From Clavibacter californiensis (lineage in GTDB: Bacteria; Actinomycetota; Actinomycetes; Actinomycetales; Microbacteriaceae), in assembly GCF_021952865.1 (NCBI RefSeq), contig NZ_CP040792.1:1674001-1738000 (forward strand): DNA of 64,000 nt. The letters run 5' to 3'. Positions 1 through 12,379 of this stretch are shown here, piece after piece. Below the pieces are notes generated by a model that was not told where the DNA came from, did not search any database, and saw nothing but the letters and a program-made list of their open reading frames with translations. The position numbers and the translations under genes were made by a program. The first letter of the stretch is position 1. Every line of letters starts with the position of its first letter.

Positions 1-518
1 TCGAGGGCGGGACGGATGACGACTACGCGTATCCGAACGACCCGATCAACGCGTTCGACCTGACGGGGCAGTTCGTTTTCTTGATACCCCTTGCTGTTCT
101 CGTTGCAGCTGCCGTCGGCATGGCAATTGTCGCTGCCGCCGTCGTGCTCGGTGCATGGTGGGTAGGACAGCAAATCGGGTCCTGGCTGAAGACGACCGCT
201 TTTCCGTGGATAGGCCAGGCGTTCAGCAAGCCAAAGAACCCGAACGCTGGAAAGGGAGAGCCCGTCACCGATAAGGAGGCGCAGGCTGAGGCGGAAAAAC
301 ATGGTTATGTCAAAATCAAGCAACGGTCCGTCCGAGGCCGGGCGATCTTCAAGAAGAAGGGTGAGAATGACTTCATCACCTATGATCGAGGAAGCCTGCG
401 CGGAAGCGGCCATAACGGTGGTTACTGGAAGAGAGCCACGTCGGCTGCGGCATTGAACAGTCGACGAACTCGGGGCGGTACGTGGAACAAGGATCTCACT
501 CACAGGATCGGAGACTGA
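1..518 (+). CDS. RHS polymorphic toxin, C-terminal end (5' truncated by window)
   Basis: Open from the window edge (codons in frame from base 3), so the N-terminal RHS/YD shell lies outside. The first visible residues, YAYPNDPINAFDLTG, are the classic end of the RHS-associated core, where the variable toxin is cleaved off. A hydrophobic stretch of about 33 residues follows (possible membrane or translocation segment), then a Lys/Pro linker and a small basic domain ending GGTWNKDLTHRIGD. That ending resembles the short 'toxin C-terminal' (Ntox21-like) nuclease domains of polymorphic toxins; this is recalled similarity, not a search result. Base composition is less GC-rich than downstream and no GGATCC occurs, typical of exchanged toxin tips. 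The toxin would act in rival cells; the activity is inferred. Confidence 0.8.
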   Translation, partial: EGGTDDDYAYPNDPINAFDLTGQFVFLIPLAVLVAAAVGMAIVAAAVVLGAWWVGQQIGSWLKTTAFPWIGQAFSKPKNPNAGKGEPVTDKEAQAEAEKHGYVKIKQRSVRGRAIFKKKGENDFITYDRGSLRGSGHNGGYWKRATSAAALNSRRTRGGTWNKDLTHRIGD

Positions 519-1103
519 ATGTCAATCGGTGAAGAACCAGAATGGAACATCTGGGTCCGGCCTCGAGGGCGAGTGCCTTCGATGTTGACCCGAGCCATCC
601 TCCGCCTCTCCGGCGTCGCCCGAGAAGGCATCTGGGGGCCCTGGTCGGCCACGCATCTGGTTCTATCGAAGTCAGAGCTTGAAGACGTCATCCAAGCCCT
701 GCGGTCTCCGCACGCGCGTGAAGGTGAAGCCGAGGGCGATGGCGTTCGTCTTCATCTCATCAAGACAATCGGGAATCGCCTGCGTCACGACAAGCGGTAC
801 TACCGTGAACGACAGATGAGAGACGTTCACGAAGACGGGATGATGCCGGAATTCGTCGTTCCGCTGATCCCCGGTCAGAAGGCTGCACGTATGCTGAGCC
901 GCGTACTCGATGCTGTGCCAAATGGCGACCGTGCCGTCATCCTCGATCCGCGAATCTCCCTGACATTCGCGTTCTGGAGGGGTTCGGACCTGCTCTTCCG
1001 CGATGCGCTGATGTCGAGTGATGCTCTCATATGTGACGAGGAGTTCCGCATGGGTCTCATCGAGGATTTCGAGCGATACAGTGCTGAACTGTCCGACGGG
1101 TAG
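519..1103 (+). CDS. candidate immunity protein for the RHS toxin
   Basis: 194 residues. The ATG follows the toxin stop codon with no gap, the standard toxin-immunity arrangement. No signal peptide or transmembrane segment is visible, so it is probably cytosolic and would bind the toxin domain. I recognise no family: the sequence is mixed alpha/beta with a basic middle (HDKRYYRERQ) and an acidic C-terminus. Like the toxin tip it has no GGATCC and lower GC than the backbone, consistent with the pair having moved together. The function rests on position only; an unrelated hypothetical protein cannot be excluded. Confidence 0.7.
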   Translation: MSIGEEPEWNIWVRPRGRVPSMLTRAILRLSGVAREGIWGPWSATHLVLSKSELEDVIQALRSPHAREGEAEGDGVRLHLIKTIGNRLRHDKRYYRERQMRDVHEDGMMPEFVVPLIPGQKAARMLSRVLDAVPNGDRAVILDPRISLTFAFWRGSDLLFRDALMSSDALICDEEFRMGLIEDFERYSAELSDG

Positions 1104-1373
1104 GAGTAGGGGTGTCTTGCATTCCGCGGGAATAGCGACGGCTCTTGCAATGGAAGTGTGGACGAGGAAGTTCGACCTTGATGCAACCGTGTGACGACGC
1201 TGTCTACTTCGCGACATCGATCCGCATTGGCGGCTCGATGGGGCGGGGGCCTGCTGGGACATCGTCAGCACCGTGGGCCGGGAGCGGCGTCACGTGGGCT
1301 CTCGGGCGCGCCGGCTCGGAGGCCGCGTCACCTCGCGTGAGCGCGGCGCGCTGCTCGGGCGTGGGCGGCCATC

Positions 1374-1919
<546 letters not shown>

Positions 1920-2051
1920 GCCCGGGCGCGGGTGGCACGGCGCGGGACCGCTCTCGTCCTCCACCACCCCGCCGATCCGCCATGCTGTTCCCTGCGCGTG
2001 ATGCGGCACGACCGCCCGCGCGGATCCCGTCCCCCCACCCCGGAGACCGCC

Positions 2052-2714
2052 ATGACCGCTTCCGCGTCCGAGCCCCTGCCCACGCCGATCGCCCCCTCGC
2101 CCGACGAGCCGACCACCGCGGGGATCCCGCACTCCGTCATCGAGGACGTGCTCGGGATCCTCACGGGCACCTTCGTCGCCTCGTTCGGGCTGTTCCTGCT
2201 GCGCGACGCCGGCGCCGTCACGGGCGGCACCGCGGGTCTCGCGCTGCTGCTGAGCTACACGGGCGTGCTGCCGTTCGGGGTGCTGTTCTTCGTGGTCAAC
2301 GCGCCGTTCTTCGCGCTCGCGGTGTGGAAGAAGGGGTGGCGGTTCACGATCCGCACGGTCATCTCGGTCGCGCTCGTGTCGCTGTTCTCGACGCTGCACC
2401 CCGCCATGGTCGCCGGGCTCGAGCTGCAGCCGGTCTACGGCGTGCTCGCGGGGAACCTGCTCGTGGGGATCGGGCTGCTCGTGGTCTTCCGCCACGGATC
2501 CAGCCTCGGCGGGTTCAACATCGTCGCGCTCATCGCGCAGGAGCGGTTCGGCTTCCGGGCCGGGTACGCCCAGATGATCCTCGACGTGATCGTGATCCTG
2601 CTCGGCCTCACGGTCGTGTCCGTCGGCGGCGTCGTCATGTCGGCGCTCGGCGCGGTGCTGCTCAACCTGGTGCTCGCGCTCAACCACCGGCCGGGGCGCT
2701 ACACCGGGATCTGA
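2052..2714 (+). CDS. YitT family membrane protein
   Basis: 220 residues with five to six hydrophobic segments. The pattern (VTGGTAGLALLLSY, then a VVNAPFFALAVWKKG-like loop, and GGFNIVALIAQ) is typical of the YitT/DUF161 membrane family, whose substrate is unknown. The C-terminal DUF2179 domain common in Firmicutes homologues is absent, which is usual for short actinobacterial versions. The ATG at 2052 is chosen because it starts a short polar tail just before the first membrane segment; upstream in-frame codons give an Arg/Pro-rich sequence that looks non-coding. It stands alone between unrelated genes. Confidence 0.8.
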   Translation: MTASASEPLPTPIAPSPDEPTTAGIPHSVIEDVLGILTGTFVASFGLFLLRDAGAVTGGTAGLALLLSYTGVLPFGVLFFVVNAPFFALAVWKKGWRFTIRTVISVALVSLFSTLHPAMVAGLELQPVYGVLAGNLLVGIGLLVVFRHGSSLGGFNIVALIAQERFGFRAGYAQMILDVIVILLGLTVVSVGGVVMSALGAVLLNLVLALNHRPGRYTGI

Positions 2715-2739
2715 TCCGGCGCGGTGAGCCCGGTGGCGG

Positions 2740-3267
2740 TCAGCCGCGCGGGGTCGCGCGGTCGGGCGACGCGGCTGCGGCAGAGGCCTCGCGCGTCCCG
2801 CCGTCGACGGCGTCAGCCGGCTGCCGCAGGTACCCGCGGCGACGCAGCCCGACCTCGAGCGGCAGGGTCGCGAGCGGCGGGATCGCCGCGACGCCTGCGA
2901 GGAGCGCGGGCTTCCATCCCCAGCGCAGTCGGATGGCAGCGACGGCCGTGACGATCACGTAGAGCACGAACGCCGCCCCGTGCAGGCGGCCGAAGACGTA
3001 GACGCCGAGCTCGGTCGTCTCCGTCACGTACTTGAGGAACATGCCCACCAGTAGGCCGGTCCACGTGACCGCCTCCACCACCGCGACGACGGCGAAGAGG
3101 CGGCCGAGGCGGGATGGGCGGTCGGAGCGGTCGCGCGTGCCGCGGATGAGCGCCGCGAAGCCGGTGGCCGGTGCTGAGCTGGCAGCGGCGGGGGAGGCAG
3201 GCGACCCCGCGGGGCGGGGCCCGGGCTCGGCGGGCGGGGCGGCGTCCGGGTGCGGGGCGTTCGTCAT
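2740..3267 (-). CDS. DUF3817 domain integral membrane protein
   Basis: 175 residues. An Ala/Pro-rich N-terminus of about 55 residues precedes a DUF3817 core: [20 protein letters not shown], then [17 protein letters not shown], with about three transmembrane helices and the conserved Glu in the first. DUF3817 proteins are small actinobacterial membrane proteins of unknown role. The ATG at 3265-3267 is preferred over in-frame codons further upstream because the upstream extension is Pro/Arg-only sequence. It converges on the YitT gene, with 25 bases between the stop codons. Confidence 0.8.
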   Translation of the reverse strand: MTNAPHPDAAPPAEPGPRPAGSPASPAAASSAPATGFAALIRGTRDRSDRPSRLGRLFAVVAVVEAVTWTGLLVGMFLKYVTETTELGVYVFGRLHGAAFVLYVIVTAVAAIRLRWGWKPALLAGVAAIPPLATLPLEVGLRRRGYLRQPADAVDGGTREASAAAASPDRATPRG

Positions 3268-3538
3268 GGGGCCTTCCGGGGCAGGGGGATCCTCGCGGGA
3301 TCCGACGGGCGGGGCAGGTCGAGGCCAGGGTACGGCGCGGGGTCGGGCGGGAGCTGGGACGCGATCCGGCGCGGGTGCGCGACGCGCGGGACCGATGCGG
3401 CCGTGCATGCCGCTTGCGCATCGCCTGCGAGCGGGGAGTGCGCGAGGTCCTCACCGGACACGTGTCACGCATCACCGTCGCGATGTGCAAACATTTCAAC
3501 ATGAGGTGGAATGCGCCTCGACGATCTGGGGGGATCAA

Positions 3539-7054
<3,516 letters not shown>

Positions 7055-7058
7055 CCGA

Positions 7059-7093
7059 GGCGCGCGGCCGGGCGCGATGCCCGGCCGCGCGCC
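7059..7093 (+). terminator. terminator hairpin after the esterase gene
   Basis: Perfect 15-bp inverted repeat, arms 7059-7073 and 7079-7093, loop GCGAT, five bases after the stop codon. No U tract, as is common in high-GC actinobacteria. It can serve both this gene and the convergent CDF gene. Confidence 0.7.
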
Positions 7094-7110
7094 GTCCGAT
7101 GGACTCGGGC

Positions 7111-7831
<721 letters not shown>

Positions 7832-7835
<4 letters not shown>

Positions 7836-8185
7836 GCGCCCGCCTTGCAGCAGCCGGGGTCGCAGAGCGCCGGATCCGCGCAGGCCCGGTCGTCGTCCAC
7901 CGCGAGCACGACCTCCACGAGCGCGCCGAGGCCGCGGGCGATGCGTGGATCCTGGATCTCGTAGCGCGTGCTGCGCCCCTCGGGCACCGTGCGCACGATG
8001 CCGCAGCCGCGCAGGCAGGCGAGATGGTTGGAGACGTTCTGCCGCGTGAGGCCGAGCGTCTCGGCGAGGAGAGCGGGGTAGGCGGGTCCGTCGAGCAGCT
8101 CCATGAGGATCCGCGCCCTGGTCGGATCCGCGAGCGCCCGGCCGAGCCGGGTCATGACGTCGAGGCGGGGAGCGAGGGTGGGCAT
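7832..8185 (-). CDS. ArsR/SmtB family metal-responsive repressor
   Basis: 117 residues. The winged helix shows ALADPTRARILMELLDGPAYPALLAETLGLTRQNVSNHLACLRGCGIV and a wing (GRSTRYEI). The C-terminal tail has four cysteines (ACADPALCDPGCCK), the type of ligand set used by Cd/Pb/Zn or As sensors such as CmtR/CadC. It should repress itself and the coupled CDF exporter until metal binds. The ATG at 8185 sits six bases after TACCGT, implying a leaderless transcript, and a palindrome overlaps that promoter. Arsenate reductase is divergent, so the regulator may control both sides. Confidence 0.88.
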
Positions 8186-8191
8186 GCGATG

Positions 8192-8211
8192 ACGGTACAG
8201 CGAGGGCTGTA
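8192..8211 (-). promoter_or_regulatory. arsR promoter with candidate ArsR operator
   Basis: On the minus strand TACCGT (8197-8192) is the -10, six bases before the ATG. It overlaps the inverted repeat TACAGC-N4-GCTGTA (8196-8211), the size and position expected for ArsR autorepression. Confidence 0.6.
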
Positions 8212-8294
8212 ACGATGTCGAGGGCGGCTCGGCGACGGTCTGCCAGGATCGTGAGGACGCCCGAGCAGCGGGCGACGTCCCGACCGGAGGATCC

Positions 8295-8732
8295 ATGGCC
8301 GAGCGCATCCCGCACGTCGTCTTCGTCTGCGCCCGCAACGGCGGCAAGTCCCAGCTCGCGGCCGCCCTCATGCGGCACGCGGCGGGCGACGCGGTCGCCG
8401 TCACGTCGGCGGGAACGGATCCGGGATCCTCGCTCAACGCCCTCGCCGTGGAGTCGCTCGCCGAGCTGGGCATCGACGTCGCGGGCGAGCGCCCGAAGCC
8501 GCTGACGGACGACATGGTCCGCGCCGCCGACCTCGTGGTCGTGCTCGGGGCGGAGGCCCACGTCGACGGCGACCAGGACGTCGCGATCGAGACGTGGATC
8601 ACGGACGAGCCGTCCGAGCGCGGCATCGACGGCATGGAGCGCATGCGGCTCGTGCGCGACGACATCCGCGCGCGCGTCGAGGAGCTGCGCGGCCGGCTCG
8701 GCGGCGTCGCGGGCGACCCGGCGGCGCGCTAG
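8295..8732 (+). CDS. arsenate-mycothiol transferase-type arsenate reductase
   Basis: 145 residues with the low-molecular-weight tyrosine phosphatase fold. The N-terminal loop VFVCARNGGKSQLAAAL places the nucleophile at Cys12; the usual CX5R arginine is Lys18, as in the NGGKSQ variant I recall from actinobacterial mycothiol-dependent arsenate reductases. A conserved acidic region (ITDEP) follows. The enzyme would couple arsenate to mycothiol and, with mycoredoxin, yield arsenite. GGAGG four bases before the ATG is a good ribosome-binding site. It diverges from the ArsR gene and overlaps the TetR gene tail to tail by four bases. No arsenite pump is adjacent. Confidence 0.82.
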   Translation: MAERIPHVVFVCARNGGKSQLAAALMRHAAGDAVAVTSAGTDPGSSLNALAVESLAELGIDVAGERPKPLTDDMVRAADLVVVLGAEAHVDGDQDVAIETWITDEPSERGIDGMERMRLVRDDIRARVEELRGRLGGVAGDPAAR

Positions 8733-9355
8733 GCGTCGACGGAGGCCCGCCGGTCGACGCGGCGGGCGACGAGCGCGTCCACGTGCCGCTCGAGCACGCC
8801 GAGCGCGCGGGCGCTGCGGGCTGGATCCGCCTCCTGCACGAGCAGCTGCAGCGCGAGGCCCGCGATCAGCGCCTGCAGGTGGTCGGCCTCGGCCTCCGGA
8901 TCCGCGTCGGGCCGCAGAAGGCCCGCCGCTCGCAGCTGCGCGAGCTGCTCCAGGCACGTCTCGCGTGCGGCCGCATGGGCTGCGGCGCGCACCTCGCGCA
9001 GCCGCGGATGCGACGCCGCGTCGGCGAGGAGCGCCGCCGAGACCTCGGCCTCGGCGCGGCGCGCGTCGTCCAGCGGCAGGTGCTCCGCGAGGATCCGCAC
9101 GGCCCGCCGCCGGGCGTCCGGGTCGGTGCGGCGGCTCCGGATGCGGCCGTCGATGCGCCGGGCGACGAGCGCGGTGGCGTGCGCGACGAGGTCGATGCGG
9201 CTGGGGAAGCTGTGGCGCAGGGATCCGGTCGAGAGGCCCGCCTCGGCGGCGACCGTGCGGACCGAGACCCCGCTCGCCCCGTCGCGCCGGATGACCCGCC
9301 AGACCGCCTCGGCGAGCTCGTCCTCGCGGCGGGCGTGGTCGATCAGGCGGGGCAT
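8729..9355 (-). CDS. TetR family transcriptional regulator
   Basis: 208 residues. The N-terminal helix-turn-helix reads DELAEAVWRVIRRDGASGVSVRTVAAEAGLSTGSLRHSFPSR, a typical TetR DNA-binding domain; the rest is an all-helical Ala-rich ligand/dimer domain with a TetR_C-like arrangement. The ATG at 9355 is six bases after TACCGT (leaderless). It diverges from the carboxylesterase gene with only 77 bases between, so it most likely controls that gene and itself. No clear palindrome is visible in the intergenic region, so the operator is not assigned. Confidence 0.85.
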   Translation of the reverse strand: MPRLIDHARREDELAEAVWRVIRRDGASGVSVRTVAAEAGLSTGSLRHSFPSRIDLVAHATALVARRIDGRIRSRRTDPDARRRAVRILAEHLPLDDARRAEAEVSAALLADAASHPRLREVRAAAHAAARETCLEQLAQLRAAGLLRPDADPEAEADHLQALIAGLALQLLVQEADPARSARALGVLERHVDALVARRVDRRASVDA

Positions 9356-9361
9356 GGCGTC

Positions 9362-9425
9362 ACGGTAGCACCGGCATCCGTCGCGCCCGCGGGCCTCCCG
9401 GCGAACGCCACCCGAACGGTAGCGT
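9362..9425. promoter_or_regulatory. divergent leaderless promoters, TetR gene / esterase gene
   Basis: Minus strand: TACCGT at 9367-9362, six bases before the regulator ATG. Plus strand: TAGCGT at 9420-9425, seven bases before the esterase ATG. The two promoters face away from each other across 52 bases. Confidence 0.6.
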
Positions 9426-9432
9426 CGAACTG

Positions 9433-10749
9433 ATGAGCGCATTCTCGCCGCCCTGCGGCCCCGTCGTCGGGTGGGCGGACGGCGACGTCGTCCGCGCGAC
9501 CGGCATCCCGTACGCCACGGCCGTCCGCTTCGCGCCGCCGGTCGCGCACCCCGACTGGACAGCGCCGCGCGACGCGAAGGCGTGGTCGCCCGCGTGCCCG
9601 CAGCCGCCCATGGAGGAGCTCGACGCCGTGCTCGGCAGCTTCGCGGGGCTCGCCGTCGACGAGGACTGCCTGCGTGTCTCCGTCACGATGCCGCGCGATG
9701 TGCGGGCGGACGATGCGCTTCCTGTGATGGTCTGGATCCACGGCGGCTCGTACGTCTCGGGCGCCGGCGACGTGCCGATCATGGATCCGGCACCCCTGGT
9801 CGCGGAGCAGCGCGTGGTGGTCGTCACGGTCACCTACCGGCTCGGGCTCCTCGGCTACCTCGGCGACGGACGGGAACGGCCGGCGAACCTCGGCCTCCTC
9901 GACCAGCTGGCGGCGCTGCGCTGGGTGGCGCGCAACATCCGCGCGTTCGGCGGGGATCCGGACCGCGTCACCGCGTTCGGGCAGTCGGCGGGCGGCGACG
10001 CGGTCGCGCATCTGATGGCCGTGCCCGAGGCCGCGGGCCTGTTCCGCCGGGCGATCGTGCAGAGCGCGCCGCTCGGCATCTCGCGGGGCAGGCGCCGCAT
10101 GGCCGCCGCGATGGTGCGCGCCTCCCGCGGGCTCACGGCCGAGATGCCCGTGGCGGAGGTGCTCGCGCGGCAGGCCGCCGTGGAGCGCGCCGCCGCGCCG
10201 TTCGGGCTGCTCGGGGCGATGCCGTTCGGCACGCAGTACGGCCACGCGCCGCTGCCGCCCGAGTCCGGGATCGAGGCGGCGTGGGATCGCGCCGCGCCCG
10301 GCGTGGACGTGCTCATCGGCAACACGGCCGAGGAGGCGCGGCTGTTCCTGCCGGGGATCCCGTGGCTCGCGCGCCTCACCCGCCTCCCGGTCATCGGCCC
10401 GCTCGTGCGCCGCGCGGCCGTCGCTGTCGTCACCGCGATCGTCTACGGCGTCCCCGCCCGCCGCTTCGCCCGCCGCCACGCGCGCGCCGGCGGCACGGCC
10501 CACCGCTACGTGATCCGGTGGTCGGCGCCCGGCAGCCCGTTCGGCGCAGCGCACACCGTGGACCTCCCGCTGCTGTTCGGCGACGCGGAGGCGTGGCGCG
10601 GGGCCGGGCTCCTCGCGGGCGCCGACTGGGAGGGGATCCAGCGCGACGCCCGCCGGGTGCGGCAGGTGTGGGGCGACTTCGCGCGCGGCCGCATCCCGAG
10701 CAGGCAGCTGATCCCGCGCGTGCTCGAGCTGCGGCGCGCGGGCGGCTGA
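9433..10749 (+). CDS. type B carboxylesterase
   Basis: 438 residues, alpha/beta-hydrolase fold of the COesterase family. Visible: the oxyanion region VMVWIHGGSYVSGAG, VTYRLGLLGYL, the NLGLLDQLAALRWVARNIRAFGGDP block and the nucleophile elbow with Ser185 in FGQSAGG. This is slightly short for the family (about 500). It hydrolyses short-chain or xenobiotic esters; there is no signal peptide, so it is cytosolic. The divergent TetR gene is the likely regulator. Its stop codon marks the left edge of the low-GC segment that follows. Confidence 0.88.
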   Translation: MSAFSPPCGPVVGWADGDVVRATGIPYATAVRFAPPVAHPDWTAPRDAKAWSPACPQPPMEELDAVLGSFAGLAVDEDCLRVSVTMPRDVRADDALPVMVWIHGGSYVSGAGDVPIMDPAPLVAEQRVVVVTVTYRLGLLGYLGDGRERPANLGLLDQLAALRWVARNIRAFGGDPDRVTAFGQSAGGDAVAHLMAVPEAAGLFRRAIVQSAPLGISRGRRRMAAAMVRASRGLTAEMPVAEVLARQAAVERAAAPFGLLGAMPFGTQYGHAPLPPESGIEAAWDRAAPGVDVLIGNTAEEARLFLPGIPWLARLTRLPVIGPLVRRAAVAVVTAIVYGVPARRFARRHARAGGTAHRYVIRWSAPGSPFGAAHTVDLPLLFGDAEAWRGAGLLAGADWEGIQRDARRVRQVWGDFARGRIPSRQLIPRVLELRRAGG

Positions 10750-10821
10750 TCCTGCTACGAACGGTCGGACATCTTTAGGGCATACTCAGTTGAGTCGGCA
10801 ATAAAGAATCGAAAGCACACG

Positions 10822-12129
10822 ATGACCCAAAGCGAGACTCTCTTACCGCCAAAAGTCCTTGCAATAGGTGGTAGTGATGAGGAGCGCGCTATTGTGCGTC
10901 GCTTTTCCGGATGGTTGCACGCGATCTCGCCTAGTCGAGAACTGGTATTTGACGAGAGAGCTTTTGATCTCGCGATAGTTTTTGAAAGCACTGTAACAGA
11001 AGCATTACATGTGCCCTATAGGATCGTTTTCGGCGCGCCGGGGGAATATGCTGATGTGGTCTCCAGGATCAGGGGAGGAGAATCGCAAAACGTCTTTGGG
11101 CCACCGCTACTATATGCGTCGCGACCAACGGTACTAGCGCTCGGCTTTTCGATAAGCAATTTTGCTAAGCAGCTTCAACTTCAAGGTTTGATATCTTCCA
11201 CGCTCGTTCCCAAGCTAGGTGCGCCCTATAAGGCGTTCTCGCCAAAGCTGTCGGACAGTCGTAACGAAATCTATCCATTACTCACCGAGGCTGGTGCCGG
11301 GACGTTGGTAATTGCGGGCTGCGTCATGAGTGCCGGTATTACGACAGTCTTCTTGCCGTTCACGGCCAGGAAATATTTGGCTGACTGGCTCCAAGCGCTA
11401 TTTGAGTATTTCCAGACGCTTAACGAACATCGCTTTCCGGTCAAGTCGCTAGATGCTACCAAATCGCAATGGATGACCGCCGCCGAATTGAAAGCCAAGG
11501 CTGCGCTGACAGAATTCGACGCGATGGAATCTGCCAGGCGTCTTGCCAACTCTGAGGCTCGCATGAAGCTAGAGCAGGCAGCCGAAGAAGCTGGACGAAT
11601 GAGTGCGCAATTGCGTCTTCTTCTCTCGGGAACTGGTGTCGAGCTTGTGGAGGCATGTGCCGCCGTCTTGACTGAACTTGGGTTCCAGGTTGAGGATGCT
11701 GACGTATTGCCGCAACATAAAGCCGCTAAGCAAGAGGACTTGCGCATTTCTATCGATGGGTTGGTTATTCTCGCAGAGGTTAAGGGGTATGGAAAAGGCG
11801 CTAAGGCAAATGATTTGGAGCAATTGAAGAAGGCGGCCATGGTATATGCCATGAATGAGAACTCGGAGCCCAATCACCTCTGGTACGTAGTAAATTCGTT
11901 TCGAGGTGTTGACCCCGACGATCGTCCCCTTGTTCTGGCATCCAACTCAGAGCAGGTAGAGGGGTTTGCAAAGGTATTTTCCGGGGTCGTCGTCGACTCT
12001 CGGGACCTTTATTGCCTGATCAGAGACGTCCAGTTAGGCGTGCGCTCTCGTGAAAGCGCGCGAATGTTGCTATTATCGGCTCACGGACGTTTTGCATATA
12101 CAGATGAGCGCGACGATCCGAGCGCCTAG
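10822..12129 (+). CDS. candidate PD-(D/E)XK nuclease with N-terminal Rossmann-like domain and coiled coil (low-GC insert)
   Basis: 435 residues. Codon use is strikingly unlike the neighbours (TTA, ATA, AGA, many A/T third positions; by eye GC near half against over 70% around it) and no GGATCC occurs. Residues 10-200 look like an alternating alpha/beta domain ending GTLVIAGC...TTVFLPF, reminiscent of flavodoxin or amidotransferase-like sensor domains (inference). Residues 215-265 form a charged, Ala/Glu-rich coiled coil. Residues 270-410 resemble a restriction-endonuclease-like core: Asp306, then Glu319-Val-Lys321 in LAEVKGYGKG, followed by LWYVVNSFRGVDPDDRP, the 'VVN...R' strand frequent in such nucleases. 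No partner gene is present, so it may be a single-gene defence effector; no known system is recognised. Confidence 0.75.
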   Translation: MTQSETLLPPKVLAIGGSDEERAIVRRFSGWLHAISPSRELVFDERAFDLAIVFESTVTEALHVPYRIVFGAPGEYADVVSRIRGGESQNVFGPPLLYASRPTVLALGFSISNFAKQLQLQGLISSTLVPKLGAPYKAFSPKLSDSRNEIYPLLTEAGAGTLVIAGCVMSAGITTVFLPFTARKYLADWLQALFEYFQTLNEHRFPVKSLDATKSQWMTAAELKAKAALTEFDAMESARRLANSEARMKLEQAAEEAGRMSAQLRLLLSGTGVELVEACAAVLTELGFQVEDADVLPQHKAAKQEDLRISIDGLVILAEVKGYGKGAKANDLEQLKKAAMVYAMNENSEPNHLWYVVNSFRGVDPDDRPLVLASNSEQVEGFAKVFSGVVVDSRDLYCLIRDVQLGVRSRESARMLLLSAHGRFAYTDERDDPSA

Positions 12130-12295
12130 TCGCTCAGTCTCGTTTTGGTGACACAATAGGGTAATGCGCAACGCGTATGGTCTATTCTCTACTCAGGTGA
12201 TCCTTAAGGCAATACGAGTAATTCCATAAATGCGCACGCCCTCATGCCTCGACGGCGTCTTCGGAGGGCGATGATCGTCTTCGGGTCGTTAGTGC

Positions 12296-12379
12296 CGCCC
12301 CCCCCCGGGCCATCGCGCGCAGGCGGCGGCCGTCGGGCGCGGTGACCGTCTCGACGCGGCCGAGGAGGTCGGCCGTCAC
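12296..12379 (-). pseudogene. 5' remnant of an alpha/beta-hydrolase-like gene cut by the low-GC insert
   Basis: The GTG at 12379 overlaps the GNAT stop codon (GTGA), the usual coupling in this genome. It begins MTADLLGRVETVTAPDGRRLRAMARGG, which reads like the N-terminal strand pair of an alpha/beta hydrolase. After about 28 codons the sequence hits a run of nine C residues (12298-12306) and then becomes low-GC with no hydrolase-like residues. The rest of the gene is absent from the window. I infer truncation by the insertion; the family assignment from so few residues is weak. Confidence 0.5.

Noticed and set aside
10750-12300. Low-GC segment as an insertion sequence or integron cassette
   Set aside because: No transposase or integrase, no terminal inverted repeats and no attC-like structure could be seen.
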